The notes beneath the pieces were generated by a model. It worked only from the letters and a program-made list of their open reading frames with translations, was not told where the DNA came from and searched no databases. Of a stretch of 64,000 nucleotides of DNA, positions 25,197 to 37,200 are shown piece by piece. The translations under genes were made by a program, and so were the position numbers. Numbering within the stretch: the first letter of the stretch is position 1; the number at the start of each line of letters is the position of its first letter. Source of the DNA: Anticarsia gemmatalis. Its lineage: Eukaryota; Arthropoda; Insecta; Lepidoptera; Erebidae. The stretch spans positions 7,343,501 to 7,407,500 of the forward strand of contig NC_134765.1 in NCBI RefSeq assembly GCF_050436995.1, written 5' to 3'.

Positions 25197-26611
25197 TTTG
25201 ACAACTTGTCCACAAGTTTTGTCATGAGCATCATTAGGGTACTCATTTGTTGAAGGATGTTATCGAATCTCTCTGTTTGTTTCAGTAGTATCTGTTCCAA
25301 GTTCAAAGGTGGAGGTGTTATGGGCGTCTCTAGATCATCTTTTTTGTTTCGTGCAGCGTTAGCATATGATTTATGTTTTGGTTTTTCGTCAGTCTTACCA
25401 TTTAGGTGTGGATCTTGGATATCACAAATTTGAGTGGATATTCTTGGACTTGCATGTTGGATTTTTACTGTAGTGTCTATTGCTTTTGTTTTTGTCCGTC
25501 TTTGCAGGATTTCCCTGTACACTTCGCATCCTTTGTAATTAGCCGGATGTGGGCCATCACATAGAGCGCATTGAGCAGGAGTTGTGCGGTCACGTTTTTG
25601 GCACTCTGATGTCTTGTGTGACTGTCCACATTTGACGCAGCGGTAGGGTCGCATGCAATAGTTCTTAGAATGCCCGTATTGCTGGCATCTGTGGCATTGT
25701 ACTATTGATGTGCTCTTTTTCGGGTCTTCTATGATGACAGACTGGTGGTAAATGTACTTCAGCTGTTTGACAGCCTTATTATGTGGTCCAGGTAAAAGGT
25801 TTACGAAAAATGTGGAAGTTGGTTTTTTGTTTTCTCCAAACTTTGCATTAATGATTTCGCCTGTGACTGTATTACCTGTGGCTTCTATTTCTTCTCTTAT
25901 TGCACTAATGGGAGTTGTTGGGTGAAGGTTTCGTATAACTATTCTGAAGTGCCTCTGGTCTTTACGATTAAAAGTATGCCCAATAAGTCCATGCTCCCTA
26001 ACCACTTGTATGATTTGTTTATAGTTTTCTATATCTGCACTACTTATTCTAAGCTGGCTTCTGCTGACTATTTTAAGCGTAAACTGATCTCTTTTAGCAA
26101 CAGTTTCCAGTAATTCTGTGAGCTTATTGACATCTTCTACACCATACAAGACGATTGGTGGGGGCTTGGACACTCGCTTTTCTTTGGGTGGTGGTACTGT
26201 TTCATTATTATCTACTGTTAGTTGTGAAAACCTATTAGTAGTTTTTATAGTGTCCGATGGAGGACTGTCTGAGATCTTTTTTCTTTTAGGGTTTCTACTC
26301 AGAGGAACTCTCTGCCATGTTGGGGGACAATTCTGTCTGGTCTCTGTTTCTGTCTGGTTAGTCAAGAGATGATCTTCGGAGACAGGACAAGCTTGTGTTA
26401 GTTGGATACTCCCCAGTGAAGAGGATCTAGTTCTTGTGAACATGCTAGGATGGAAAGCTTGCTGGACAAGTTTTTTTCCGCTGCTGCTGCTACTATTGCT
26501 GCCAGGTGCATTCACCAGCACAGAGGCCTGGTCGCCCACCTCTGTACGGTCTTCGGTAAGGGGGTTAGCCGGATCGCATGACATCGCATTCTCATTATCT
26601 GACATTTTCAT
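25193..26611 (-). CDS. LINE ORF1: Gag-like nucleic-acid-binding protein
   Basis: This 472-residue protein is expected to coat the element RNA and form the ribonucleoprotein for retrotransposition. The N-terminal 150 residues are Ser/Thr/Pro-rich and probably disordered. Residues about 215-300 resemble the PRE_C2HC-associated domain of Jockey Gag proteins. Three cysteine/histidine knuckles follow in a row: CHRCQQYGHSKNYC, CVKCGQSHKTSEC and CALCDGPHPANYKGC. The C-terminus has a short leucine/methionine-rich amphipathic segment that could oligomerise. The start is the first ATG after a 114-base leader; a second Met two codons on is equally possible. It ends in TGA overlapping the ORF2 ATG. Confidence 0.92.
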   Translation of the reverse strand: MKMSDNENAMSCDPANPLTEDRTEVGDQASVLVNAPGSNSSSSSGKKLVQQAFHPSMFTRTRSSSLGSIQLTQACPVSEDHLLTNQTETETRQNCPPTWQRVPLSRNPKRKKISDSPPSDTIKTTNRFSQLTVDNNETVPPPKEKRVSKPPPIVLYGVEDVNKLTELLETVAKRDQFTLKIVSRSQLRISSADIENYKQIIQVVREHGLIGHTFNRKDQRHFRIVIRNLHPTTPISAIREEIEATGNTVTGEIINAKFGENKKPTSTFFVNLLPGPHNKAVKQLKYIYHQSVIIEDPKKSTSIVQCHRCQQYGHSKNYCMRPYRCVKCGQSHKTSECQKRDRTTPAQCALCDGPHPANYKGCEVYREILQRRTKTKAIDTTVKIQHASPRISTQICDIQDPHLNGKTDEKPKHKSYANAARNKKDDLETPITPPPLNLEQILLKQTERFDNILQQMSTLMMLMTKLVDKLSK

Positions 26612-26795
26612 TTTTTTTTAAAGGGTTGGGAGAATAAGCATGATGCTTTCCCAAGGCATCTTGTCCACACTTTTAGAGGAGATTTAGTTCCTCAAGGCTT
26701 GTGGTTACCAGGATACAGGTTAATTGTTTAAAAGTTATGAAAAACAATATTGGTGAGAAAATATACCTTCTTTAAAAACAGACTATAACTCTACA

Positions 26796-26841
26796 TAGCG
26801 ATTCTGCCTTGAAATTATGTAATTTCAAAGCAGAATCGCTA
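26796..26841. repeat. 46-bp near-perfect palindrome
   Basis: Two 22-bp arms starting TAGCGATTCTGC are separated by TG and differ at one position. The outermost bases are TA, so this may be an end-to-end remnant of a TA-inserting MITE. As RNA it would form a stable hairpin. Confidence 0.7.
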
Positions 26842-28841
26842 TTAAGATCTCTGAACCAAGCTTGTTGCAATAATTAATTTCGGATTTCTTTCGTTGCGTA
26901 TTGCGAAACAATGGTACTTTTCTATAGAGCTTATAGTCGTTACTTAAATAGCAAACTTCGCGTGCACCCTTTATCTATCTATTTCTAAAACATTGGTATT
27001 GAATTGTTGAGGAAAGATTTGTTAATTGTGTGTCAAATTACGCTAACACAGTGCAAATAGAAACAAGCAAGGCTGAAACCAAAAGATCAGATGGGCCTTA
27101 GTCTTAGTCTTCTTCTAGTGATACATAACACTTTAACAGGTGCTATTTCAAAATATATAGCACAAACCATCGATGGTAAATGGATACTAAAAAGTTAATA
27201 AAGTATGAAATTGATATCACAAGATTGTTACAAAATCTTTAATTAATTTAATTATAGCCGTTGAAAGCCACAGAGTTGTTTCAATACTTAACTTCAGTTA
27301 GATTCACCGTAAACTTAGTATATTTATGTATCATTGATCTCTTACTCTATAATTACATAAGCAGGACTAAGCATTATTACGTAGAGGAGGCACGCGTAAT
27401 GTCACGTAGGAGTTAATTATGGCAAAGTACGAAAGTAGCCGTCTTACCACCACAAGTCATACGACTTTCATTTCAACCAGATTATTTTGCTGCTACAGTT
27501 GTATTTTAATGTGTAGAGGATGATTGGATGGCAGATGTTCAAAGCTATGAGATCAATAAAGTGAGACGTATTCAATCTTTTGTATCTCTTGGGGCAAATC
27601 AGGTGGTAAAAAGGTGTCATTTTCTAATTTCTTTAGATTCTTTGGACTCCTTTGTATGTTTTAAAGGTCATCCGTCTAGGTCCGAAGATTGAACATCCAT
27701 ATAGATATTTTTAACGTAACTTAATTCCAAATCTACGCAGCAGAAAATTATTCAACAAATAAATTATCTACAAATATAAAAATCAAATCAATACATACAT
27801 ATTTAAGTAATGGTTCATAAAGTATTCAAACGAAATCAATATTTTCTACGTATCGTTAGTAATTATTTGATATCCAGAATTTTGAAGGGCTACAACAGTT
27901 ATTCAATATTGCACATTAGGCGAAAAAGATCTGATTAGATAAAATTTAACATTATTTTCTCTATGATAGCAGATCCAATATTGTCATTACAGATAATACG
28001 TATTAACCAGATAGATTACGATAGACATGATAAAACCTGGTAATAGTTTGCCGAAATACAAGTAGAAATATTAATAGAAATAAATTTAAGCGTATACAGC
28101 TTTTTAGATCTTATACCAACTCTCGTAGCATTGTTTGAATAACTCAGATTTGTACATTGCAGTGTTGATCTATGTAGGCGCTAAAAGAACATGTCTTTCG
28201 TGGTCAGCTCCCGTAAAACCTGTATGTGGTGATGTGTGTGGTGGGTCAGAATTATTCCTCCTTCTGAACATTGATGTAAAATTATCTATATACTTAAGTA
28301 TGTAGCTATATAGAACTAAATAAGTATGTATCACGCTTTGCTTAATCGGGATGACTGTATTTGAGAAGTTAATATATTTAATTTACTATCGTCTACATAC
28401 TCGCAATTAGATATTCAAAATATTAAAATATCATGAAACCTACTTTGTTTTTTTTTGTTGCAGAAAACTATGCAGTGTGTTTTAAACCAATGCCAGAAAA
28501 AAAACATCAGGGCAACCAAGACTCAAAAGTAATAATAAATCCTCTCTAGACTCTCTTATAAGTTGTTGGACCATATATTTTGGTAGACCTTTTGGTCGTC
28601 AACCAATAATAATCGTGCACATGTCAGAGAGAGGTTTACCCTTGACAAAGGACTGGTACAACGATCTATAACGAGTAATTAATGCCTGCATTATCGTTAT
28701 CTAATACGTGACTGAACAGACATACACGACAACCTTTTGTACCTTTTGTCTGATAATTCAGTCTAGATTTTAGATTAAAATGACATGTAAAGGGTCAAAA
28801 ACCTGCTAGAATTGTTGTTAGTCTAACGACTTACACCTGTA

Positions 28842-28994
28842 GCTCGATTCTCTACCACTGTCGACAACCGGCTAGTTGTCGAAAAATTTGGACGAAAAAC
28901 TGATGGATGGAGCACCTCTAGCGGGCTCCAAAGGAACTATTCTGGCAATACATTTTAAATGTCAAACTCTCGATACTCGACAGAACCGACTGAA
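28842..28994. mobile_element. degenerate copy of the GCCCGATTCTCTAC MITE family
   Basis: The left end GCTCGATTCTCTACC follows a TA, and internal blocks (TCGACAAC, AAATGTCAAAC, TACTCGACAG) match copies at 30537-30691, 44280-44415 and 49756-49913. The right terminus is lost. Confidence 0.55.
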
Positions 28995-30428
28995 AAGCTG
29001 CTAAGCTGAAAAGCGTCTCAGCATTTTGAATGGTATGGTAATTAGGGTTTGAAGAATCCTAGCTAGCCATATTTTGTTGCATTTACATGCGCTAGATGAA
29101 CAGTTTTTTTCTATTTATTTGATTTTGAGGCAAATTTATGTAGACACGATGTGATGATGCTTTGTATGTTCATATAATATTATCCTATACCTGTTCAAAA
29201 TATAATTAATAGAAAAAATACTTAGGTAGAATAGGTAGGTTAACATATTTTGCTGAAAACCTCAATTGAAATAATATATTGTTATTTGAAGTGATATTCA
29301 AGTATTTATCTAGTATGTCGCAACAGTATTATGATACCTACTTCAAAGAATTGAATCTTGAGACTGTATTTAAATAAAGTTTGACCAATAGTTATTCTAA
29401 CTGTCGAATATTCTCGCACGTTATTAAAACGGTTAACGTTTGATATTACGGATAATGGATAACGATCCATTTCTTTTTTATGTGAGGTAAGTGAAGAATA
29501 TGGAGTTTGGTCTCATTTTTAAAATTGGTAATATAGACTAAGCCTTAAGGACTCTACCTCATTTCTACTGGGAGACGGATAAACGGACTTAAAATCCAAA
29601 TAATATATTTTTATACCTTGCAATTTCAATAGCGACAACTCTAGCCACTGCGTCATCATTAATATTAACAGATCAAGATATGTTTACATTTTAAGCAAAT
29701 TAAACAATCGATTAAATTTTGATTGGACTAATCGATGTATTTGTATTGATAATAGTGATATCAATGTAATCGGCAAGAAATTCTTCAATCATTTACATAT
29801 TAGGTATAAATTCTGATCATCAAAAAATGATTTGATATGTTGCAAAGACGGCATGACGATGTCATTATATTTGGAATATTTTCAAATGGGTTTGTAAAAA
29901 CGAGAACAAATGAACAACATTTTAAGACAGACCCAGCAGAAAAACCATCCCGCAATAAAGATCTAGGTAATGCGAGCTAACTGGATGTCAAGGAAAATCC
30001 AGATGTAGGATTCCCCCAACCAGCACTTGGCGTGGTGGACTCAAGGTCTAACCACCTTCCTCGTTCGGGAAGAGATCCTTGCCCGAAGTGGTACATAAAT
30101 ATTGGTAAAAAAAACTCATTAGGTACTCGCATTGAACGAGGCATCATAAAAAATAGTTGTAGTGGATGATTTTTTCAGATGTTACCAACTTTAATATAAA
30201 AAGTTGATTTTATTACCATGGGTAACTTAACGTATAGCGTTGATCAGGGTGGTCCCCATTTAGTATTTAATTGATAAGATTACATTCAAAGACTATTACG
30301 TCATTAAAATCTAATAAATTAAAAATCAATGAGGCATTAACACAAGTCAAACAGAAGATAATTCACCAAAAACGGATCGCGCAGATAAGATTACAAGTTA
30401 CATTTACCAATAGGATGATACACTGGGG

Positions 30429-31126
30429 TAAGGCCTCATTCGCACAAGCGCCGAATTAGCGATAGCGCTGGTTCAGAACAGACAGCCTCAGAAATATGTA
30501 TACCTACCCTGTGAGGCTTGCTACACATATTCAGTGGCCCGATGTTCCACCTCTATCGACTACCGACAACTAGCAAGCTATCGAGAAATTTTGCGCGAAA
30601 ATTTTAACAGCGCCTAATAGTAATTATTTGGCAGTAATTTTTATATGTTAAACTCTCTTTACTCGACAGCACCGACTGTAGAGAATTGCACTACAGTTTG
30701 GCTCTAATCGGCCTAGCCGGGCGGTAAAATCTGTGTAGACAAACGTTCGGAAAAAATACCGCTCGACATCCCGGCGCCTGAATGTTTAAACAGAATTTTG
30801 ACGATCGGACCCGAAGGAGCTCCCGGTCGGCACAAGAACAAGTGCAGTACCTAATTGCTTCGAGTCGGTTTTGTTGTTCAATAAATACTGCCGAACCGAA
30901 AATGCCGATACGAATATGCGTTAGCAAGCCTCACATTTTTAATAGCATTTTCATCAATGAAAATAGTGAAATTCAATTAAAATTCTAAGTAATTTTACAA
31001 CCATTGTGTATTGCTTGAAGCAATAGCAGTAAAAATATAGTAAATGTGACTTCATATACTTCTATTTTTTCCCTAAAAGTACTGAACGGCTGGCGCTTTT
31101 TCAGCTTTCGTGCGAATGAGGCTTTA
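30429..31126. mobile_element. Tc1/mariner-type MITE just upstream of an Ig-like gene
   Basis: The ends at 30431 (AGGCCTCATTCGCAC) and 31124 (reverse complement of AAGCCTCATTCGCAC) are 15-bp inverted repeats with one mismatch, flanked by TA on both sides. The 694-bp element contains a second MITE at 30537-30691. Its right end lies 100 bp before the ATG at 31225, so it is probably within or next to that gene's promoter. It has no transposase. Confidence 0.65.
30537..30691. mobile_element. nested GCCCGATTCTCTAC-family MITE
   Basis: It begins GCCCGATGTTCCAC and ends GTAGAGAATTGCAC followed by TA. It aligns across its length with the reverse complement of 49756-49913 (shared blocks ATCGACTACCGACAAC, ATCGAGAAATTTTG, CAGCGCC, TTGGCAGTA). 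It sits inside the larger MITE at 30431-31124, so it inserted later. Confidence 0.6.
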
Positions 31127-31224
31127 CTGTAGTTTACGTTACGATATCGACAGCGTCAACTTCGACATTTAGTATTGAGGTATTGGTGTAGTGATACGTA
31201 TAGTCGGTGACTGCACGCGATAAC

Positions 31225-34200
31225 ATGAGGACGTGTTTCGGATTGGCTCTTGCCATCCTAATCACAGGTACATACATGTGTTTATTTTGAGTGAAAAAAT
31301 AAATAAAAGGTTTTAATAAATAGTGTCAATATAGTACAAAAGCCCCGGTTTTACCTCTTCGGGATAAGTATCGGTTAACTTAACAGGTGGAATTTTGACA
31401 GTTGTTTTCTTATACTTTAACGATTTTAAACTCTCGCGACTTATACACATAATATTATAAAGTAACGGGTATTGAATGCGATTGAAAATCGTGGAAACTC
31501 TTGGTCTTTTTAAAAGATGTTTTATTTTCTATCCGGATAAGACCACGTGATTTAACGATGGTTATGTGCATAGTGATCTATGTGTTAACAATGAGTGGCC
31601 TTGCGAAGGACATTGACTCGAAGTGATGGGTACTAAGGCTTTAAACCTGTTTGATTCCTGAACTTTTTAGTTTGGTACCATGTTTAGTGGTTATCTAAAA
31701 TCGTTATACACAATGTTGTAATCGCAACTAATGAGATTTTACTGATAAAAAATTGGCACGTTTTTATCTATGTTTAAAAAACTCTTCCGTTACTGAGTGA
31801 CTGATTTACAATTACCGCTGAAACTGTTGAACACAAGAAGCTGGTCATGTCTGTTGACTTTTGGAAATCCCACCCTAAAGGGATGAAATTCCACGCGGGC
31901 AAAGCCGTGGGCGGAAGGCTAGTTTACTATAGAATTGTCAATGACAGGCAGTAGCAAAGTATCTATAAATACTTCAATACTTTTTTATCAACCTCTAATG
32001 AATCACGAGGCAAAAAGTATGATATAGTGTCAATAGTGTTCATCATGATGACGCACGTAGAAAAGGAGGAGAAATCATAAGTTCATGAACGAATCGACAT
32101 TATTTAACTAAAGAAAACTGCATACATACAATCAAGTCATTGATTCAATGACGATTCGTCATTTTACACGAAACTCGTAAAATAATCCGCAAAGCAAACT
32201 CTACTCAGGTTTTTGGGCGTCTGATTTAGAACAAAGTGTTAAAACTATCGTTAAAATAGTCAAAAACCTCCGCGACCATGTTCTATGTTCAGGCCAAACA
32301 TAAGCTAATTCACCTAAACCAAAACAATAGCTTAATTACCAAATAATCAGTCATGTACAATGACGACATTGCGTTTTCTTATGCAAAATCTTAAATGCAC
32401 TGACCAGGACTGTGTAGATGTCTGATCAAAGCGATGAACGCTGAACGCGTGAACTTTGCTCGCACGCTCTTTAGCACACGAATTGTCATAAGCGATAGAG
32501 TGACTGTAGTTATGTATTATTTTCGTAACTAGTATAATATGATAACATTTCTAAGGCCCTTCGTACACAAGGCTATGCAAGTCTTGGATACCCAACGATT
32601 TGATTAAGGCTGGTTTTATAACTACGCGTTTCGACAGCGCGGCTGAAGCGCGCGCGTGCCTATTTGTATGGGGGTAGTAGTTGCGTTTTATAGCCAGGCG
32701 CTTGAGCAGCGCTGTTGAGTAAACGCCAGTGTTGGGTCAATCAACTAATTTTTTCAATCAATTGATTAGTCATGACTAATTTAGTCATGAATTATTTAGT
32801 CATGATTGAATTAATCATGAGTAAAAATAATAATCATAATCATGATTAAATAAATTAGTCATCAATCATTTAATGATTAAATGACTGATGACTAATTTAT
32901 TGTATTTTTGTATGATGATTAAACTAAAAAAAATAATTCAGGTGACATAATTTTAGTTTAATTGAACACATCTATAAAACTATAACTGATCACCATCACC
33001 ACATTAAGTGGACTGAAAGAAGATAATTCCATTATTTATAAAATTTGATTTTCAAAACGCGTAGTTTTAAAAAGCAATTTAAATTATTTTAAACTAAATT
33101 AGCCCGAACTTATTTTTGCAAATGTGTACCTGTGTAAATTAAAAAAAAATTAACTGATTCTGTTGTAAAACTAGCTTTAATTAAAAACCTGTGATTAACA
33201 AATCAACAGTCATGGAACGTAGACTTGAAAAGCTTAGTTTTATTTAACTATTATTTTTAGTCATTAAAATTTTAGTCATGATTGAATAACTAACACTAAC
33301 ACTAATTAATCATCAATCACGACTCATGATTGAATTTTTTTAGTCATTATTCATTAGTCATGACTAAATAATTTAATCTTAATCATCAATCATCAATCAA
33401 ACTAAATTTTGCCCAACACTGGTAAACGCGCGCTGTTCGCCGGTGCACCGAAACGCGCGGTGCTAATCTCGTTTTACAGCGGACCGCGCGGTGTTCAATT
33501 GCGCGCTGCTCAACGACGCGTCTAATAGCGTAGCTATAAAACCAGCCTTAGTCTTCAAGCGACAGTCGCAAAACTAATGCACGCGACTCGACTCATGTGT
33601 AACTCCAATAGATTTGTATGGCGATAGTTGCTTAAGGACTGAAATCGTTGAGTATCGCAGACTTGCTAAACATCGCAAAATATAAGACTCGTCCGTGACT
33701 TCAAAATGAATATACAATAGCGTTATTAGACTACCTATGTTATGTTAGAGCCGTTATATTGTTGCCAATAGATAAAGAGAAAATCGTGAGTCAAAGGAAA
33801 TTTAATGATGTGTTTACATTTTACAATTAAACGGTATACTGCGCTTTATAAATAAACATTTTGAATATAAGTAATCACGTCGATCATACATGATTATAAT
33901 AACTCAGCTTTTGCATGCGACTTGGTCTACGTGAATACATTTTCCGTGATAAAATGTCCTATGTGTTTAACCAGGATATAAGTTACCTGTGTACCAAGTT
34001 TCATCCAAATCCACACAATAGTTGTTTCGAGGAAAAGTAACAAACATACATCCATCCATACAAATCCCATTTATAATATTAGTAAGAACTAGGATGTGCA
34101 ACTTAACTAAAGTCATCAAAAACAGTTTTCAGTCACCTAATAACCTACCATTGCGTGCGTTAAAGATTTCCAGCAGTAAAAGGAGGCTTAGATTTAATTC

Positions 34201-37200
34201 AGGTTTTAAACTCCATAAACTGTCTGTTTACCCAAAGAGTTTTAAACGAACAGCCTCACATTTTTTCGCATTTACAAACAGATAACGTCAATCATCAATA
34301 CGTATTTGTTTAAAAACATAAGATTTTTCCAAGCTACGTTATCAATCATGAGATATCGATGTGATAAAGAAGGATAATGTCAGACCAAAATACTATTGGT
34401 ACATAGGACAAGTATTCTGTAGTAATAAACTGTGATGTACAAACTTATTTCCGTAAACATTGAGAAACACAGACCTAATAGATGGTAGGTTCTGTAGAGG
34501 TATGGATGTTTCTTTCGCTTGTATACAAAAACAACTCTAAGATAAAATTTGGTACACATACATGTAGCTTATAATCTAAAGGAAATTTCATTTTACTTTT
34601 AAACAAACAGGATGGTAAAATAAATTATTGTCTAAATAAATGCTTGAGGTATTAAAACTGCTAGCGTAATGACTATAGGATATAGAATACACTTCAACGT
34701 AACAAATTATTATCAAAAAACACATGGTAACATATCATCAAGCATTTGCAGAGACTCACTCTGTTCGATTCATCAAAATCATCCCTAGCTTTGCCTATGC
34801 GATTACAACTCATGCTCACCCAAAAAAACAGAAAATAAGAACCACCAGTTAATATACCTGTTTTATTTGCAGCCACTGCGTATGGAGACAGACATGTCCC
34901 AGTTAACGAGGGTGAATCCCTCCACATGTCTATTATGACTCTAGGACAAACATCTGTCATCTCCTGCGTGCTAGAAGGCCCTAATGAAAGGGAAATGGTA
35001 TTTGCTCCGGGAGACGAATCCAGTTCTACGGACAAATTTGTTATACAGCAAGGACCGTCTTCCGCTCTATGTGATGTTCTCGTGAAGAATGTAGATAAGG
35101 ATGATGAAGGAACCTGGACGTTGTCATCTTTTGCTCAAGAAGGAACTAGCCGTCAAGAGACGTTCCTTGTTACTGTTAATGGATTAAGTAAGCTTTGTTT
35201 TACATTCATCTGTTTAAAGAACTGTCTTGTAACACAATTTGAATACAATAGATTGGAATTAACAGAAATCTGTTAGATATAATAATCTTTGATATAAAAT
35301 GTATGGCTTCGTTACAGTAGCAACGTCTTCTTGAGTAACTAAATAACTTTCATAATTTATAATTAAATAATTTTCTCGTTTGCTCTCATAACTAACTTTG
35401 ATACTCTCCTAGCCTCAGAAGCAACCACAATCGATGCATCAACCGAAGGTACGACAACCGAAGGTACGACAACTGAAGAAACGACAACCGAAAGTGACGA
35501 TCTAGATTACGACGAAGACAACATAATACTGCTCAACACAATCCAACATTTTACCAGACAGGACGTTACAATAGACATATCTTTACCCAAAAAGGATTCT
35601 GAAGAAGATTGTTATATTCGACCTCCAAATGGAAGAATGACTATTGCCGATGAATTACAAATAGCAGGAGTTGAAGTCAGAAGTAAAAGCAACTTTGTGT
35701 CGTGCAGAATTACCATCGGACCGATGAGTGATAGTTTGCTGGGATCATGGAGGCTGTGTGGCAAATCTGAAGCGAATGATGAAATTAGATGCCAACCTGT
35801 TGATATTGCGTGGCGTAAGTTTATAACTTAAATTCAAGATATCCTTTATTTCGTAAACTTCATGCTAACTATTTGATATAGTCATGTAATTTTTAACCAT
35901 TTCGGCAAAGCTGGTTGCTCGTAAAAAGAAACGCCCAGAAACTCTTTCTGATTGCCACTACTGATATTAATATTATACTGATTGCTTACTAAAACTTATA
36001 TCAACTAAGTAGTAACTAGTATTGATATTAACTAGTATTTAAATGCTTATAAAACTCAATGTTTTATCTAGATGCTGGTACTGGCTTGTCAATGTGGCCT
36101 TCTGTGACCAACCTGAGAGTTAACTACCCTGTGCACTACGGCGGGTTCGTGAACCCTGGCGTCCAGGGGAGCGGTACCGTCGTCTCCTGCCATGTGATCA
36201 CCCCTGCGGGCGAAGACCTGGTCATCACAACCGACACAAAGTACCCACACATCGAATATATCACAACTCCATCGAACCCCGCTCTATGCAGTATCTACTT
36301 CAACGTTCACAATGAAGATATGATCGGTGACTGGATCATCTACGGCAAATACCACTCGTTTATGGGGCATAGTGAAAACCGTATACCATTAACGTTCTTC
36401 CTTTTCGGTAAGTGTTGAATAACAAGTCATAGCTGTAGTAAAATCCATTCAATAAAATGTGAGATATTAGCCAACATTCAGCTTAGCCTTTCTTCCAACT
36501 ATGTTGGAGTCGGCTTCCAGTCTCGCTGAATACCAGTATTTTACATGAAAGGACTGCGGACTGAAAATTGATTAGCCAACATAAATGACAATATTACATT
36601 TCACAGTCAAACATGGATGTTAACCATACTTATCTCTTTTTTTCATGCTGCTAACCTTACTGAGAGCTGTAGCTGAAAATTACCTCATGAAACGCCCATT
36701 CAAGGCTCATAACAATTATCAAAACACCTCTTATACATATTATTACATTAACATTTATAGGAAACAAGAAAGTATTTATTTTTACAGTGCATTTATAATG
36801 ATAAGAATCTATCATTACAGATAAGGAGAATCCTTACAACCAAGCTTACAATGTAACGGTACTTGATAATCAACAGCATTTGGTTCGTCTGGGCACCGAA
36901 CTGTCCGTCAAAGTGGGTCAAAGTTCTGGTGCAGTAGTCGACTGCGACTACGAAGGCCCTTCAGGACAAACTTTCTCATTAAACAGCTCGCCTAGTAAAA
37001 CTCCCGCAGGGGTGTCTGTTAAAAGCTTGACCTCTGAGGTGGCTTGCCAAATAGCATTCACTTCTATCACCGACGATTTTGTCGGCAAATGGCAAATAAT
37101 TGCTAAATTCCAAAATGGAGTCCGGTTCGATGAGAGACATCAGACCTTTACTATTATCAAAGAAGGTAAATATTAATATTTTTTTGGGGAGCTATACAGG

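Larger units (their letters stand above)
22380..26738 (-). mobile_element. full-length Jockey-type non-LTR retrotransposon
   Basis: The element occupies 22393-26725 on the minus strand, about 4.33 kb. It is flanked by a perfect 13-bp target duplication GTTTAAAAGTTAT at 22380-22392 and 26726-26738. The 3' end carries a poly-A tail (a run of about 20 T on the plus strand at 22393-22412). A 5' leader of about 114 bases precedes ORF1, which overlaps ORF2 by four bases. Both ORFs are intact, the duplications are identical and the tail is pure, so the insertion is young and the copy may be competent to move. Domain content (zinc-knuckle ORF1; endonuclease plus reverse transcriptase, no RNase H in ORF2) fits the Jockey clade. 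Confidence 0.93.
22234..26751. mobile_element. hairpin retroposon interrupted by a Jockey LINE
   Basis: The outer element starts at 22246 and its last base is 26739; it is split by the LINE. It is flanked by a perfect 12-bp direct repeat AAAAACAATATT at 22234-22245 and 26740-26751. Its left arm (22246-22284) and right arm are a near-perfect inverted repeat of about 39 bp around a short loop, followed by a 3' tail ending AGTTATG. The same element, uninterrupted, is at 56767-56927. Without the LINE it would be 148 bp. There is no ORF. The variable start but fixed end of the two copies suggests retroposition, possibly as a 5'-truncated Penelope-like or similar element; the family assignment is inference. 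Confidence 0.8.
26752..30430. other. gene-free region with small repeats
   Basis: No supported gene. It holds a 46-bp palindrome (26796-26841), a MITE copy at 28842-28994 and a SINE 3'-half relic at about 29985-30095 (GCACTTGGCGTGGTGGACTC). A splice-acceptor-like tract before 28463 is followed by only about 20-27 open codons and is not called. Confidence 0.45.

Noticed and set aside
22576..26621. Several plus-strand frames of 60-84 codons
   Set aside because: All are antisense to the intact LINE ORFs and show no domain or codon support.
28441..28547. Possible terminal exon after a strong polypyrimidine-AG at 28462
   Set aside because: Two frames stay open for only 20-27 codons, no upstream exon was found, and there is no recognisable peptide. 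A chance acceptor cannot be excluded.
34694..35035. 113-codon minus-strand frame
   Set aside because: It runs antisense across intron 1 and exon 2 of the Ig-like gene; the plus-strand exon has splice sites and module similarity.
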